This document shows, in pieces, positions 42,249 through 50,507 of a stretch of 64,000 nucleotides of DNA. The notes beneath the pieces are model-generated. The model saw only the letters and a list, made by a program, of their open reading frames with translations, made no database searches and was not told the origin of the DNA. Source of the stretch: Micrococcaceae bacterium RIT 802. Lineage in GTDB: Bacteria; Actinomycetota; Actinomycetes; Actinomycetales; Micrococcaceae. Numbering within the stretch: the first letter of the stretch is position 1; every line of letters begins with the position of its first letter. The stretch is from assembly GCA_016892645.1 (NCBI GenBank), contig JAFEMX010000010.1:62001-126000 (forward strand). The letters are read 5' to 3'. The translations under genes and the position numbers were made by a program.

Positions 42249-43748
42249 ATGTCGAACGGGATCTTCCGCACCAAATCCATCGAGCAAACACTCCGGGACA
42301 CCGAGGAACCGGAGCACCAGCTCAAGAAGAACCTCGGGGCCCTGGATCTGATCGTCTTCGGCGTGGGGGTCTGCATCGGCGCCGGCATCTTCGTCCTCAC
42401 CGGCCAGGCTGCCGCGTCGAACGCCGGCCCCGCCATTTCCATCTCGTTCCTGATCGCCGGGCTGGGCTGTGCGCTGGCCGCCCTCTGCTACGCCGAACTG
42501 GCCTCCACCGTCCCGGCGGCCGGCAGCGCCTACACCTACACGTTCGCCACCATGGGCGAGTTGCTGGCGTGGATCATCGGCTGGGACCTGATCCTGGAGT
42601 TCACGGTGGGAGCCGCGGCCCTGGCCACCTCCTTCAGCCAGTATCTCGGCGTCGTGCTCTCCGGCACCCCCTTCGAGATCCCCGAGGCGATCGCAACCGC
42701 GGAGAAGGGCTACCTCAACCTCCCGGCCGGACTGCTCGTGATCGGGCTGACAATCGTCCTGATCACCGGCATCAAGCTCTCCAGCCACATCAACCAGGTC
42801 GTCACAGCCATCAAGGTTCTGGTGGTGCTCGCCGTCATCGTTGTGGGCGTCTTCTTCATCAACGTCGCCAACTGGTCACCGTTCGTCCCACCCGCCGAGG
42901 CCCCGGCCGAGGCCAGTGGCGGCGCCCTGCACCTGCCCCTGGTCCAGTCCCTGTTCAATCTGGACCCCAGCGTCTACGGCGTCGGGGGCATCTTCGCCGC
43001 CGCCGCCATGGTGTTCTTCGCCTTCATCGGATTCGACGTCGTGGCCACCACCGCCGAGGAAACGCGGAACCCGCAGCGCAACATGCCCATCGGCATCTTC
43101 GGCTCGCTGGCCATCGTGACCGTGTTGTACATCGCGGTGTCGCTGGTGATCACCGGCATGCAGAGCTATGAGGACATCGACCCGGCCGACGGTGCACCGC
43201 TGGCCACCGCGTTCGACGCCGTCGGACTGCCGGTCATGGGCAACCTGATCGCCATCGGCGCCTGCATCGGCCTGATCGTGGTCTGCATGATCCTCTTCCT
43301 GGGGCAGACCCGCGTCGGATTCGCCATGGCCCGCGACCACCTGCTGCCCATCGGCCTGGCCAAGACGCATCCGCGCTTTGGCACGCCCTACAGGTTCACG
43401 CTCCTGGCCGCCGTTCCCATCACGATCCTGGCGACTTTCGTCCCCCTGTCGACCCTGGCCGAACTGGTCAACATCGGCACCCTGGCCGCGTTCATCCTCG
43501 TCTCCATCGGTGTCATGGTCCTACGCCGCACGCGACCGGACCTGGAACGCTCCTTCAGGGTTCCGTGGGTCCCGGTCATCCCGATCGCCGCGGTTGTCGT
43601 GTGCTTCTACCTGATGCTCAACCTCGCGTTGGAAACCTGGATCCGGTTCATCATCTGGCTAGCCATCGGCTTCATCGTCTACTTCGCCTACTCGCGCCAG
43701 CACAGCCGGCTGAACACGCCCGCAACACCGGAGCCGACCATCAAGTAA
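42249..43748 (+). CDS. APC-family amino acid permease (cationic amino acid type)
   Basis: This 499-residue transporter has twelve or more membrane helices and the APC signature GVGVCIGAGIFVLTG (helix 1, about 37-51). Other family segments are AELASTVPAAGSAYTYTFATMGEL and FFAFIGFDVVATTAEETRNPQRNMPIGI near residue 255. These match the CAT/YfnA subgroup that takes up basic or branched amino acids. The ATG at 42249 follows GAGGAG. It stands alone between the small membrane protein and two small acidic proteins. The precise substrate is not determined by sequence. Confidence 0.9.
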   Translation: MSNGIFRTKSIEQTLRDTEEPEHQLKKNLGALDLIVFGVGVCIGAGIFVLTGQAAASNAGPAISISFLIAGLGCALAALCYAELASTVPAAGSAYTYTFATMGELLAWIIGWDLILEFTVGAAALATSFSQYLGVVLSGTPFEIPEAIATAEKGYLNLPAGLLVIGLTIVLITGIKLSSHINQVVTAIKVLVVLAVIVVGVFFINVANWSPFVPPAEAPAEASGGALHLPLVQSLFNLDPSVYGVGGIFAAAAMVFFAFIGFDVVATTAEETRNPQRNMPIGIFGSLAIVTVLYIAVSLVITGMQSYEDIDPADGAPLATAFDAVGLPVMGNLIAIGACIGLIVVCMILFLGQTRVGFAMARDHLLPIGLAKTHPRFGTPYRFTLLAAVPITILATFVPLSTLAELVNIGTLAAFILVSIGVMVLRRTRPDLERSFRVPWVPVIPIAAVVVCFYLMLNLALETWIRFIIWLAIGFIVYFAYSRQHSRLNTPATPEPTIK

Positions 43749-43880
43749 ATCCGCCCGCGCCCCGAGGGCCGCGTGTCCGGTGCCCAGGTGGCGGGGCCGA
43801 TTCCGACAGTCCCCTTGCACCCTGCCCACGACGGCGGACAATGGTGGCAGGACCCACTGCCAGCCCGACCGGAGGACATC

Positions 43881-44129
43881 ATGGACCAGCCACCACCAGC
43901 GGACCGTGAAGCCCGAGGACAGGGCCCGGGCGATTCGTTCCCGCCATCCCTGGAAGCCAACGAAGCCGACGTCCAAGACCCGGATTCCTGGACCGAGACC
44001 GACGACACGGCCGAGGGCCCGCTCTCCGCGGATGGCTTGGAGGCGGACGAGGCGGACCTCGCCGAACAGGCCCGGGCGGTTCCCGACGACGAGGACGGAC
44101 ATGACCGTGACCGCGAATCGGGGTACTAG
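43881..44129 (+). CDS. Small acidic repeat protein
   Basis: This 82-residue protein, very rich in Asp and Glu, starts at ATG 43881 behind GGAGG. It contains two related blocks, SLEANEADVQDPDSW (about 22-36) and GLEADEADLAEQAR (about 51-64). Such LEANEAD/LEADEAD repeats occur in short acidic proteins of Arthrobacter relatives, with no known function. It is probably disordered. A second small gene follows 63 bases later. Confidence 0.65.
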   Translation: MDQPPPADREARGQGPGDSFPPSLEANEADVQDPDSWTETDDTAEGPLSADGLEADEADLAEQARAVPDDEDGHDRDRESGY

Positions 44130-44192
44130 TCCGCCGACCACCACCAGACACACCGGTTGGCGCTCGACAGCGGACCGGGAGGCACTCGCCAC

Positions 44193-44432
44193 ATGACCGA
44201 GAGGTATTCCGTCACCGTTGCCGCCTCGAGCGAACAGGCGAAGGACTGGGGCCGAGCCCTGGCCGATGCCGTTTCTTACATGGCCGAACACCTTGCCGCC
44301 GATGACGAGACTCGGCATGAGAGCGTTTTCGACAAGGACTTCCACCTGCGGATCCTTCCGAACCCCCGGGCAGACGGCGTGGAGATCACCGTGTCCTGGG
44401 ATCCGCCTGACGGAGAGGATGTCCAGGCCTAG
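44193..44432 (+). CDS. Small hypothetical alpha/beta protein
   Basis: This 79-residue protein begins MTERYSVTVAASSEQAKDWG, with a strand, a long helix (QAKDWGRALADAVSYMAEHL) and two strands ending in VEITVSWDPPDG. GGAGG lies 11 bases upstream of the ATG at 44193. It follows the acidic protein and is convergent with the lipid-kinase-like gene. No family is recognised. Confidence 0.6.
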   Translation: MTERYSVTVAASSEQAKDWGRALADAVSYMAEHLAADDETRHESVFDKDFHLRILPNPRADGVEITVSWDPPDGEDVQA

Positions 44433-44460
44433 CCGACGACACGGTCGGGGCTGCCACCCG

Positions 44461-45384
44461 CTATCCGATGACCCTGATGGCCCGGTGCGCACTTTCGACG
44501 ACGATGGAGGCCCCGGCCGGGATCTTCAGCAATTCGCCGTCGAGCTGCACGGGCAGCGGCGACGTCGTCGTGAAGGCGTAGCGTTCCACGCTGTCCTGCG
44601 GTCCGAGGCCGATGGTGACCGCCCGCAGGGTCATCAGGGCCAGGGCCCATCGGCTGGAGTGCGGCAGGGCGATGACCTCGAACCGGCCGTCGGAGGGGAC
44701 GACGGCGTCGCTGACGGTTCCGTACTTGGCCATCCTGGCGACGTTGGCCAGGATCAGGCTGTCGAACCGCGCCCGCGCCCCATCGGCCCGCTCGATCTCG
44801 AACGGCCGCAGCCGCGGCAGCGTCCGGACCACGCCGAGGAGTTCGCGCACCCCGCCCTTTCCTGCACGTTCGATGCCGCGGCCCATCTCGGCCGTCAGCC
44901 CGAAGCCGATGTAGGAGTGGGCATACCGGATGTTTGTCGAATCCCCCGGGGCTCCGATGCACAGGCGCAGCAGATCCATGCGACGGACCCCACCGGCCGC
45001 GATGGCGTCGATGACCGGGAGCGATTCGACGCTGCGGCGATGGTCGTTGGCGTTGCCCGCCGGCAGGACGGCACACACCGCGGTGCTACCCGGAACATCC
45101 ATAACCCCGTTGACGACGTCGTTGTATCCGCCGTCACCGCTGACGGAGACGATCAGCACCGATGGGCCGCCGTCCCCCTCGGCCCCTGCGGCGGCCAGCC
45201 TGGCCAGCTCCCGCCCATGTCCCGCGTGGTCGGTGGGACTGAGCTCGACGGGAACACCGGGCAGGCGTTCGGCGATTTCGTCCCGTAGCAGGCGGGCCAG
45301 GTGGGGGGCCTTCTTCTCCGGGTCCGGGTTGAAGACGAGGAAAATCCGCGAGTAGCGGGGCTGCTGCGCCGTCAGGTCCTCCAT
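44461..45384 (-). CDS. Diacylglycerol/sphingosine kinase-family lipid kinase
   Basis: This 307-residue protein has the DAGK catalytic fold: FLVFNPDPEKKAP (phosphate-binding strand), SVSGDGGYNDVVNGVM (80-95, the GGDGT-type loop), LPAGNANDHRRS (108-118) and a C-terminal QLDGELLKIPAG. The usual GGDGT reads SGDGGYND and the usual LGTxND reads AGNAND, so the family is clear but the motifs are slightly divergent. The substrate may be diacylglycerol or a polyprenol-type lipid at the membrane. The gene is followed by the convergent small gene at 44193. Confidence 0.82.
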   Translation of the reverse strand: MEDLTAQQPRYSRIFLVFNPDPEKKAPHLARLLRDEIAERLPGVPVELSPTDHAGHGRELARLAAAGAEGDGGPSVLIVSVSGDGGYNDVVNGVMDVPGSTAVCAVLPAGNANDHRRSVESLPVIDAIAAGGVRRMDLLRLCIGAPGDSTNIRYAHSYIGFGLTAEMGRGIERAGKGGVRELLGVVRTLPRLRPFEIERADGARARFDSLILANVARMAKYGTVSDAVVPSDGRFEVIALPHSSRWALALMTLRAVTIGLGPQDSVERYAFTTTSPLPVQLDGELLKIPAGASIVVESAHRAIRVIG

Positions 45385-45491
45385 GTGGTCCTTTCCTCCT
45401 GCCGAATCACCCGTGGTCCCCGCGCTGCGTTGGGGGGCACGTCAGGGGTTCGGTCCCCGGCTCTTTGCCTGGCAGTTGATCGCCGGTGGCG

Positions 45492-46154
45492 TCAGCCGGT
45501 GACCAGCACGTTCGCCGCGGTGTCCATGTGGGTGCGGATGACCTGACCCACCAGCTCCGCGTCGGCGGACTCGATGGCGTCGACGATGTCGGCGTGGCGC
45601 CCGGCATCCATGTTCTTCATGCCCCTGTCCCTGCCGGCCCACATGATCGACATGCGGATACTGCCCTCCAGCTGTTCCCAAGCGAGCAGCAACGATTCGT
45701 TGCCGCTGAGGCGGCACATCGCGCGGTGGAATTCCAGGTCCGCTTCGATCCCCTCCTCGAGCCCGCGTTTGGCTGCCGCTTCCATGGCGTCGAGACAGGA
45801 GCGTAGTGAATCCAGGGCCTCGCTGCGGTCTTCCACCCGGCACAGCGTCTGCGCCGCCAGCACCTCCAGTGCCGCACGCACGGCAAAGATGTCACGGATT
45901 TCCCGGGTGTCGAGGCTTCGCACGGCAAGGCGTCCGCGCGCCCCGCTGGCCACCAGGCCCTCCTGTTGGAGTTGACGTAACGCTTCGCGCAGCGTGCCGC
46001 GGCTGATCTGGAGCATTTCCGACAGATCCGTCTCGACCAGGTGCTTGCCCGGCGGGAGCTCGCCGGTCGTGATGGCCTTGCGCAGCGCGGACAGTGCCTG
46101 CTGTCGCAGACTCGTCTTCTGCAGACCACCCAGTGACATCATTTCCGTTGTCAT
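45492..46154 (-). CDS. GntR-family (FCD) transcriptional regulator
   Basis: This 220-residue protein has an N-terminal winged helix (LVETDLSEMLQISRGTLREALRQLQQEGLV, about 41-70) and an FCD effector domain. The domain's metal-type residues lie in DLEFHRAMCRLSGNESLL and RHADIVDAIESAD. It is last in the minus-strand run MHS transporter, transketolase halves, gntR. It is the likely regulator of that operon and of the divergent SDR through the three TGTTGACAGT repeats at 49557-49661. FCD regulators respond to organic acids or sugar acids, which fits an MHS-type transporter. Confidence 0.87.
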   Translation of the reverse strand: MTTEMMSLGGLQKTSLRQQALSALRKAITTGELPPGKHLVETDLSEMLQISRGTLREALRQLQQEGLVASGARGRLAVRSLDTREIRDIFAVRAALEVLAAQTLCRVEDRSEALDSLRSCLDAMEAAAKRGLEEGIEADLEFHRAMCRLSGNESLLLAWEQLEGSIRMSIMWAGRDRGMKNMDAGRHADIVDAIESADAELVGQVIRTHMDTAANVLVTG

Positions 46155-46263
46155 TGCCGCCCAGCTCCCTTTGTCATTCGTCGACCGTTAACCTTTGTGC
46201 ATTGGCGTCCAGCATACGCGCAGCCCGGACCCACCCGTGAGGGGCCCGGGCCAACGCAGCAAC

Positions 46264-47256
46264 CTAGAGTTCGGCAAGGACCTTGGCGACAACGGCCTTG
46301 ATGGACAAGCCATAGCGGTCGTGGAGCGTCGGCAAGGCTCCGGCGTCGAGGAATTCGTCAGGCAGCGCCACGGGCACGATCCGCTGGCCCAACCCGGCAC
46401 GCACGACGGCCGATGCCACGGTCTCGAACAGCCCACCGACCACCGAATGGTTCTCCAGGGTCAGCACCAGCCGGTCGCCGTCGATCTCGCGCAGCACGGT
46501 TTCCGCGTCGAACGGCTTGATCGTGGGTGCATGGACGACGGCCACGTCGACATGGTGCTTCGCCAGTTCCTGGGCGGCAGCCAGGGCACGCATGGTCATC
46601 AGACCGCTGGAGACCATGACGACGTCCGCTCCCCCGCGCAGCACCTTCGCCTTGCCCAGTTCGAAGGTGTAGTCGTATTCGTCCAGAACCGTGGGGACCT
46701 TGCCGCGCAGCAGGCGCAGGTAGGTCGGCCCCTCGCTGTCCGCCAGCTGCGGGACGGCCTGCTCGATGTCCACCGAATCGCAGGGATCCACGATGGTCAG
46801 GTTCGGCATGCCGCGGAAGATCGCCATGTCCTCGGTGGCCTGGTGGCTGGGACCATAGCCGGTGGTGAGACCCGGCAGCCCGCCCACGACGTTGACGTTC
46901 AGGTTGGGTTCGGCGATGTCGAGGCAGAGGAAGTCGTAGGCCCGCCGGGCCGCGAACACGGAGTAGGTGGAGGCGAACGGGACCAGCCCGGTTTGCGCCA
47001 TGCCGGCCGCGGCCCCGAGCAGCAGCTGCTCGGCCATCCCCATCTGGAAGAAGCGGTCGGGGTGGGCCTGGGCGAACACGTGCATGTCGGTGTATTTGCC
47101 CAGATCCGCCGTCAGTCCGACGATGGCCGGATTCTGCTCGGCGGCCCGGGCCAGCGCATGGCCGAACGGAGCAGGCGTGGTCTTCTGGCCCTCTTCGGCG
47201 ATGGAGGCGATCATGGCCGAGGTCTTCAGCCGCTTCGTGGTCGGTGTGGTGGTCAT
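46264..47256 (-). CDS. Transketolase C-terminal subunit (split transketolase)
   Basis: This 330-residue protein holds the pyrimidine-binding and C-terminal domains of transketolase: GLTADLGKYTDMHVFAQAHPDRFFQMGMAEQLLLGAAAG (catalytic Glu in GMAEQ), then TYSVFAARRAYDFLCLD and YGPSHQATEDMAIFR. The ATG at 47256 overlaps the stop of the N-terminal subunit gene (ATGA). Such two-gene transketolases form a heterotetramer with thiamine diphosphate between subunits. They often serve a special substrate rather than the pentose phosphate pathway. Context with an MHS transporter and an SDR suggests a dedicated sugar-acid or ketose route, substrate unknown. Confidence 0.9.
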   Translation of the reverse strand: MTTTPTTKRLKTSAMIASIAEEGQKTTPAPFGHALARAAEQNPAIVGLTADLGKYTDMHVFAQAHPDRFFQMGMAEQLLLGAAAGMAQTGLVPFASTYSVFAARRAYDFLCLDIAEPNLNVNVVGGLPGLTTGYGPSHQATEDMAIFRGMPNLTIVDPCDSVDIEQAVPQLADSEGPTYLRLLRGKVPTVLDEYDYTFELGKAKVLRGGADVVMVSSGLMTMRALAAAQELAKHHVDVAVVHAPTIKPFDAETVLREIDGDRLVLTLENHSVVGGLFETVASAVVRAGLGQRIVPVALPDEFLDAGALPTLHDRYGLSIKAVVAKVLAEL

Positions 47257-48146
47257 CGGTTTTGCCCTTCGCTTCCGGCGGTGAGTTCTTCTCGGCAGAG
47301 CTGCCATTCGTGTTCCTCGATGCGCATGAAGTGCGCCTTCTCCCGTGTTTCCAGCATCGGCACACCGCGTCCGATGCGCGTATCGCACAGGATCACCACG
47401 GGACGGCCCTGCCGCTGGCCGGGATCGGCGGCATGGTCGAACGCTGTCACGAGGGCGGCGGCGTCGTTGCCGTCGACGCGTTGGGTGAACCAGCCCGAGG
47501 CGGCCCACTTGTCGGCCACCGGCTCGGTGCGCAGGACGGTGTCGGTCTTGCCGTCGGCCTGCAGGGCGTTGATGTCGACCAGGACGGTGAGGTTGTCGAG
47601 CCCGTGGTGGTGGGCGCCCATCGCAGCCTCCCAGGTCGAGCCCTCGTCGAGCTCGCCGTCGGACATGAAGTTGATGACCCGCGAGCCGGAACCCTGGTGG
47701 CGCAGGCCCAGTGCAGTGCCCACGGCCACTCCGAGCCCATGGCCCAGGGAGCCGCCGGAGATCTCCATCCCCGGGGTGTAGGTGGCCATGCCGGACATCG
47801 GCAACCGGGAGTCGTCCGATCCGTAGGTTTCCAGTTCGGCGACGGGAACAATGCCCGCCTCGGCCAGCGCGGCATAATGACCGATCGCGTAGTGGCCGGT
47901 GGACAGCAGGAACCGGTCCCGGGAGGTCCAGTCGGGGTCCTCGGCACGGAAGTTCAGCTGGTCGGCATAGACGACGGCGAACATCTCCGAGGCACCCAGT
48001 GCCTGGCCGACGTAGCCCTGGCCCTGGACTTCGCCCATGTCCAGGATGTGATGGCGCATCCGGTACGCGAATTCCTGGACAAGACGTGTCCGCTCGGCGG
48101 GGGAAGCCGCGGGGGTCGTGGTGGTTGCTGTGGAAAGCGTGTTCAT
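47253..48146 (-). CDS. Transketolase N-terminal subunit (split transketolase)
   Basis: This 297-residue protein carries the thiamine-diphosphate domain: HILDMGEVQGQGYVGQALGASEMFAVVYADQL, LSTGHYAIGHYAALAEAG, GGSLGHGLGVAVGTALG and the cofactor motif SDGELDEGSTWEAAMGAHHHGLDNL (GDGE-type start, N near the end). It begins 9 bases after the MHS transporter stop and couples to the C-terminal subunit. The pair is a complete split enzyme. It would transfer a two-carbon ketol group between sugars; the specific acceptor cannot be told from the sequence. Confidence 0.9.
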   Translation of the reverse strand: MNTLSTATTTTPAASPAERTRLVQEFAYRMRHHILDMGEVQGQGYVGQALGASEMFAVVYADQLNFRAEDPDWTSRDRFLLSTGHYAIGHYAALAEAGIVPVAELETYGSDDSRLPMSGMATYTPGMEISGGSLGHGLGVAVGTALGLRHQGSGSRVINFMSDGELDEGSTWEAAMGAHHHGLDNLTVLVDINALQADGKTDTVLRTEPVADKWAASGWFTQRVDGNDAAALVTAFDHAADPGQRQGRPVVILCDTRIGRGVPMLETREKAHFMRIEEHEWQLCREELTAGSEGQNR

Positions 48147-48155
48147 GATGGTCCT

Positions 48156-49511
48156 CTATTTCGTCAGGGCGGTGGGATGGGAGCACGGCGCCGGAGCCGA
48201 GGCTTCCGCCTCGGCGGCGAGCCGTCGTTCGGTCGCGCCCCAGGTCTCACGGGTCGCCAGCGCAGCCCACAGGCCGATGGCACCGTAGAAGCTGAAGAGC
48301 AGGGCGGGGCCCATCCACCCGAGCCAGATGAACAACAAGGTGGTGATGAAGGGCGTGAAGCCCGAGACCATGGCCGAGATCTGGTAGGCCAGCGACGCCC
48401 CGGACGAGCGGGTGCGCGCCTGGAACAGCTCGGGGAACCATGCCCCCTGGGCGCCGGCCAGTGAGTTCTGGCAGACAGCGTAGGAGATGACGATCGTCGC
48501 GATGACCAACAAGGCGGCTCCGGTGTTGACCATCAGGAACATCGGGATCCCGAAGAGGACGGCGAAGGCGGTGGAGGCGATGTACAGCGGACGGCGGCCC
48601 ACCTTGTCGGTCAGCGAAGCCCACGCCATCGTGGCGAAGATGCCGATGGCGGAGGCGATGCAGAGCGCGACGAGCGTCTCGGACTTCTCCGCGAATCCGG
48701 TGGTGTGCAGGTAGGAGATCATGTAGGTGATAGAGACGGCGTAGCCGGCGGTCTCGGCGATGCGCAGGCCGATGCCCCGCACGATGTTGCGCCAATCGGA
48801 TCGGATGACGTCGGCGATGGGGTTCTTGGCGATGTCGCCGGATGACTTCACGTCCTCGAAGACGGGCGACTCCGGGACCTTGGAGCGGATGATCAGGCCG
48901 ACGGCGACCAGCAGGATGCTGGCCAGGAACGGAAGGCGCCAGGCCCACGAGCCCGGCAGGTGAACGCTGTAGAGGAAGACGATGTTCGCCAGCAGCAGCC
49001 CCACGGGGAATCCGGCCTGGACGATGCCCGTGAACTTTCCCTTCCGGCGCCAGGGTGCGTGTTCGTAGCTCATGAGGATGGCCCCGCCCCATTCGGCTCC
49101 AAAGGCCAGCCCCTGGACGATGCGGACGAAGACGAGCAGTGCCGGGGCCACGACGCCGACCTGGGCGTACGTGGGCAGCAGGCCGATGACGAAGGTCGCC
49201 AACCCCATCAGCACCAGCGAGCCGACCAGTACCGGCTTGCGGCCGAGTCGATCACCCAGGTGTCCGCCCAGGATCCCTCCCAGCGGTCGGGCGGCGAAGC
49301 CGACGCCCAGGGTGGCAAAGGCAGCCAGCGTCCCGGTCACCGGGTCTGCACCCGGGAAGAACGCGTGGCCGAAATACAGCGCGGCAGCGGTTCCGAAGCC
49401 GATGAAGTCATAGGTTTCAATGACGGCACCGACACTGGAGCCCACGGCCACACGGCGTGCGTCCTTGGTGCCATGTATGGGTCCGCGCATCTCGAGGCGT
49501 TGAGCGCTCAT
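48156..49511 (-). CDS. MHS-family MFS metabolite:proton symporter
   Basis: This 451-residue transporter has twelve helices and the MHS subfamily features: SSVGAVIETYDFIGFGTAAALYF at helix 1, GGILGGHLGDRLGRKPVL in the loop after helix 2 and RIVQGLAFGAEWGGAILMSYEHAP in helix 4. Members such as KgtP, ProP and ShiA import organic acids, betaines or aromatic acids with protons. It is the first gene of the operon with the split transketolase. The divergent promoter upstream has three operator-like repeats. It presumably imports the compound that the SDR and transketolase process. Confidence 0.88.
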   Translation of the reverse strand: MSAQRLEMRGPIHGTKDARRVAVGSSVGAVIETYDFIGFGTAAALYFGHAFFPGADPVTGTLAAFATLGVGFAARPLGGILGGHLGDRLGRKPVLVGSLVLMGLATFVIGLLPTYAQVGVVAPALLVFVRIVQGLAFGAEWGGAILMSYEHAPWRRKGKFTGIVQAGFPVGLLLANIVFLYSVHLPGSWAWRLPFLASILLVAVGLIIRSKVPESPVFEDVKSSGDIAKNPIADVIRSDWRNIVRGIGLRIAETAGYAVSITYMISYLHTTGFAEKSETLVALCIASAIGIFATMAWASLTDKVGRRPLYIASTAFAVLFGIPMFLMVNTGAALLVIATIVISYAVCQNSLAGAQGAWFPELFQARTRSSGASLAYQISAMVSGFTPFITTLLFIWLGWMGPALLFSFYGAIGLWAALATRETWGATERRLAAEAEASAPAPCSHPTALTK

Positions 49512-49556
49512 GGTGTCCTTCCAATCTCCCGCCGGGCGACTTCGACGTCGTGGCAG

Positions 49557-49571
49557 TGTTGACAGTCAACA
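49557..49571. promoter_or_regulatory. GntR operator candidate A
   Basis: TGTTGAC-A-GTCAACA at 49557-49571 is a perfect 7-1-7 inverted repeat in the divergent MHS/SDR promoter, 46 bases from the MHS start. It shares TGTTGACAGT with sites B and C. Confidence 0.7.
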
Positions 49572-49606
49572 GGGTATGCCCATCAGTGTGAGCCGCGCCA
49601 CCCGTC

Positions 49607-49622
49607 ACTGTCAACAGTCAAC
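49607..49622. promoter_or_regulatory. GntR operator candidate B
   Basis: ACTGTCAACAGTCAAC at 49607-49622 is the reverse complement of the first 16 bases of site C, so it is the same site in the other orientation. Its centre is about 50 bases from site A and 37 from site C. Confidence 0.7.
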
Positions 49623-49641
49623 CTTGAATGATTTTTAATCG

Positions 49642-49661
49642 GTTGACTGTTGACAGTCAAC
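49642..49661. promoter_or_regulatory. GntR operator candidate C
   Basis: GTTGACTGTTGACAGTCAAC at 49642-49661 is a perfect 9-2-9 inverted repeat, 73 bases before the SDR start. It is the strongest of the three sites and lies where it could control the SDR promoter. Confidence 0.75.
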
Positions 49662-49733
49662 GCTCGTAGGGTGGTGGTCATCACATACCCGTATGGCGCT
49701 ACCGGCGTCGTCCCGTTCGGAGGAACAACCCAG

Positions 49734-50507
49734 ATGAATTCAATCCAACGCACCGCGGTCGTCACCGGCGCCACCTCCGACAAGGGCATCGGCAAGGCCA
49801 TCGCCACCCGCTTTGCCCGCGATGGCTGGGGCGTCGTCGTCCTCGACCTGAACGGCGCAGTGGCGTCCGATGTCGCCGCCGACATCTCCGGCGAACATGG
49901 TGTGCCGGCGCTCGGCCATGCCGTCGATGTGGCCGATGAACAGTCCGTCGACGCCGCCCTCGCAGCGGTCCGCAACGCCGTCGCCGCGGGCGAGCTGCCG
50001 GTGGTGGGCGCCGTGGCGAACATCGCCGGCATCACCTCACCCGTGCCCTTCCTGGAGACCACCCGCGAATTGTGGGACCGGATCATGGCGGTCAACGCCA
50101 CCGGCACCTACCTGATGACGAAGGCCTTCCTGCCGGACATGCTGGACAACGGGTGGGGACGCATCGTGACCATGTCCTCGGTGTCCGCCCAGCGCGGCGG
50201 CGGCGTCTTCGGGAAGGTCCCCTATTCCTCGGCCAAGGCCGCGATCCTTGGCTTCACCAAGGCCCTCGCCCGGGAGCTGGAGGACAGCGGCGTCACCATC
50301 AACGCCGTGGCACCCGGCGCCGTCGATACGAACATCCGGGTCGGATCCACCCCGGAAAGCGAAGCGGCCATCACCGCTGGCATCCCGCTGGGCCGTACCG
50401 CGACCACCGATGAGATCGCCGCCGTCGTGTCCTTCCTCGCCAGCGAGGACGCCTCCTACCTCACCGGTGGGACCATCGACATCAACGGCGGCAGCCACCT
50501 GCACTAG
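49734..50507 (+). CDS. SDR-family oxidoreductase divergent from the transketolase operon
   Basis: This 257-residue classical short-chain dehydrogenase has VVTGATSDKGIGKAIA (about 9-24), ANIAGI replacing the usual NNAG, a catalytic Ser in MSSVSAQRGG, the YSSAK motif near residue 162 and a C-terminal SYLTGGTIDINGG. The ATG at 49734 has GGAGGA 9 bases upstream. It is divergent from the MHS transporter and shares its operator region, so it belongs to the same regulon. It probably oxidises a hydroxyl of the imported compound to a ketone that the split transketolase can use. It ends overlapping the convergent histidine-kinase stop. Confidence 0.87.
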   Translation: MNSIQRTAVVTGATSDKGIGKAIATRFARDGWGVVVLDLNGAVASDVAADISGEHGVPALGHAVDVADEQSVDAALAAVRNAVAAGELPVVGAVANIAGITSPVPFLETTRELWDRIMAVNATGTYLMTKAFLPDMLDNGWGRIVTMSSVSAQRGGGVFGKVPYSSAKAAILGFTKALARELEDSGVTINAVAPGAVDTNIRVGSTPESEAAITAGIPLGRTATTDEIAAVVSFLASEDASYLTGGTIDINGGSHLH

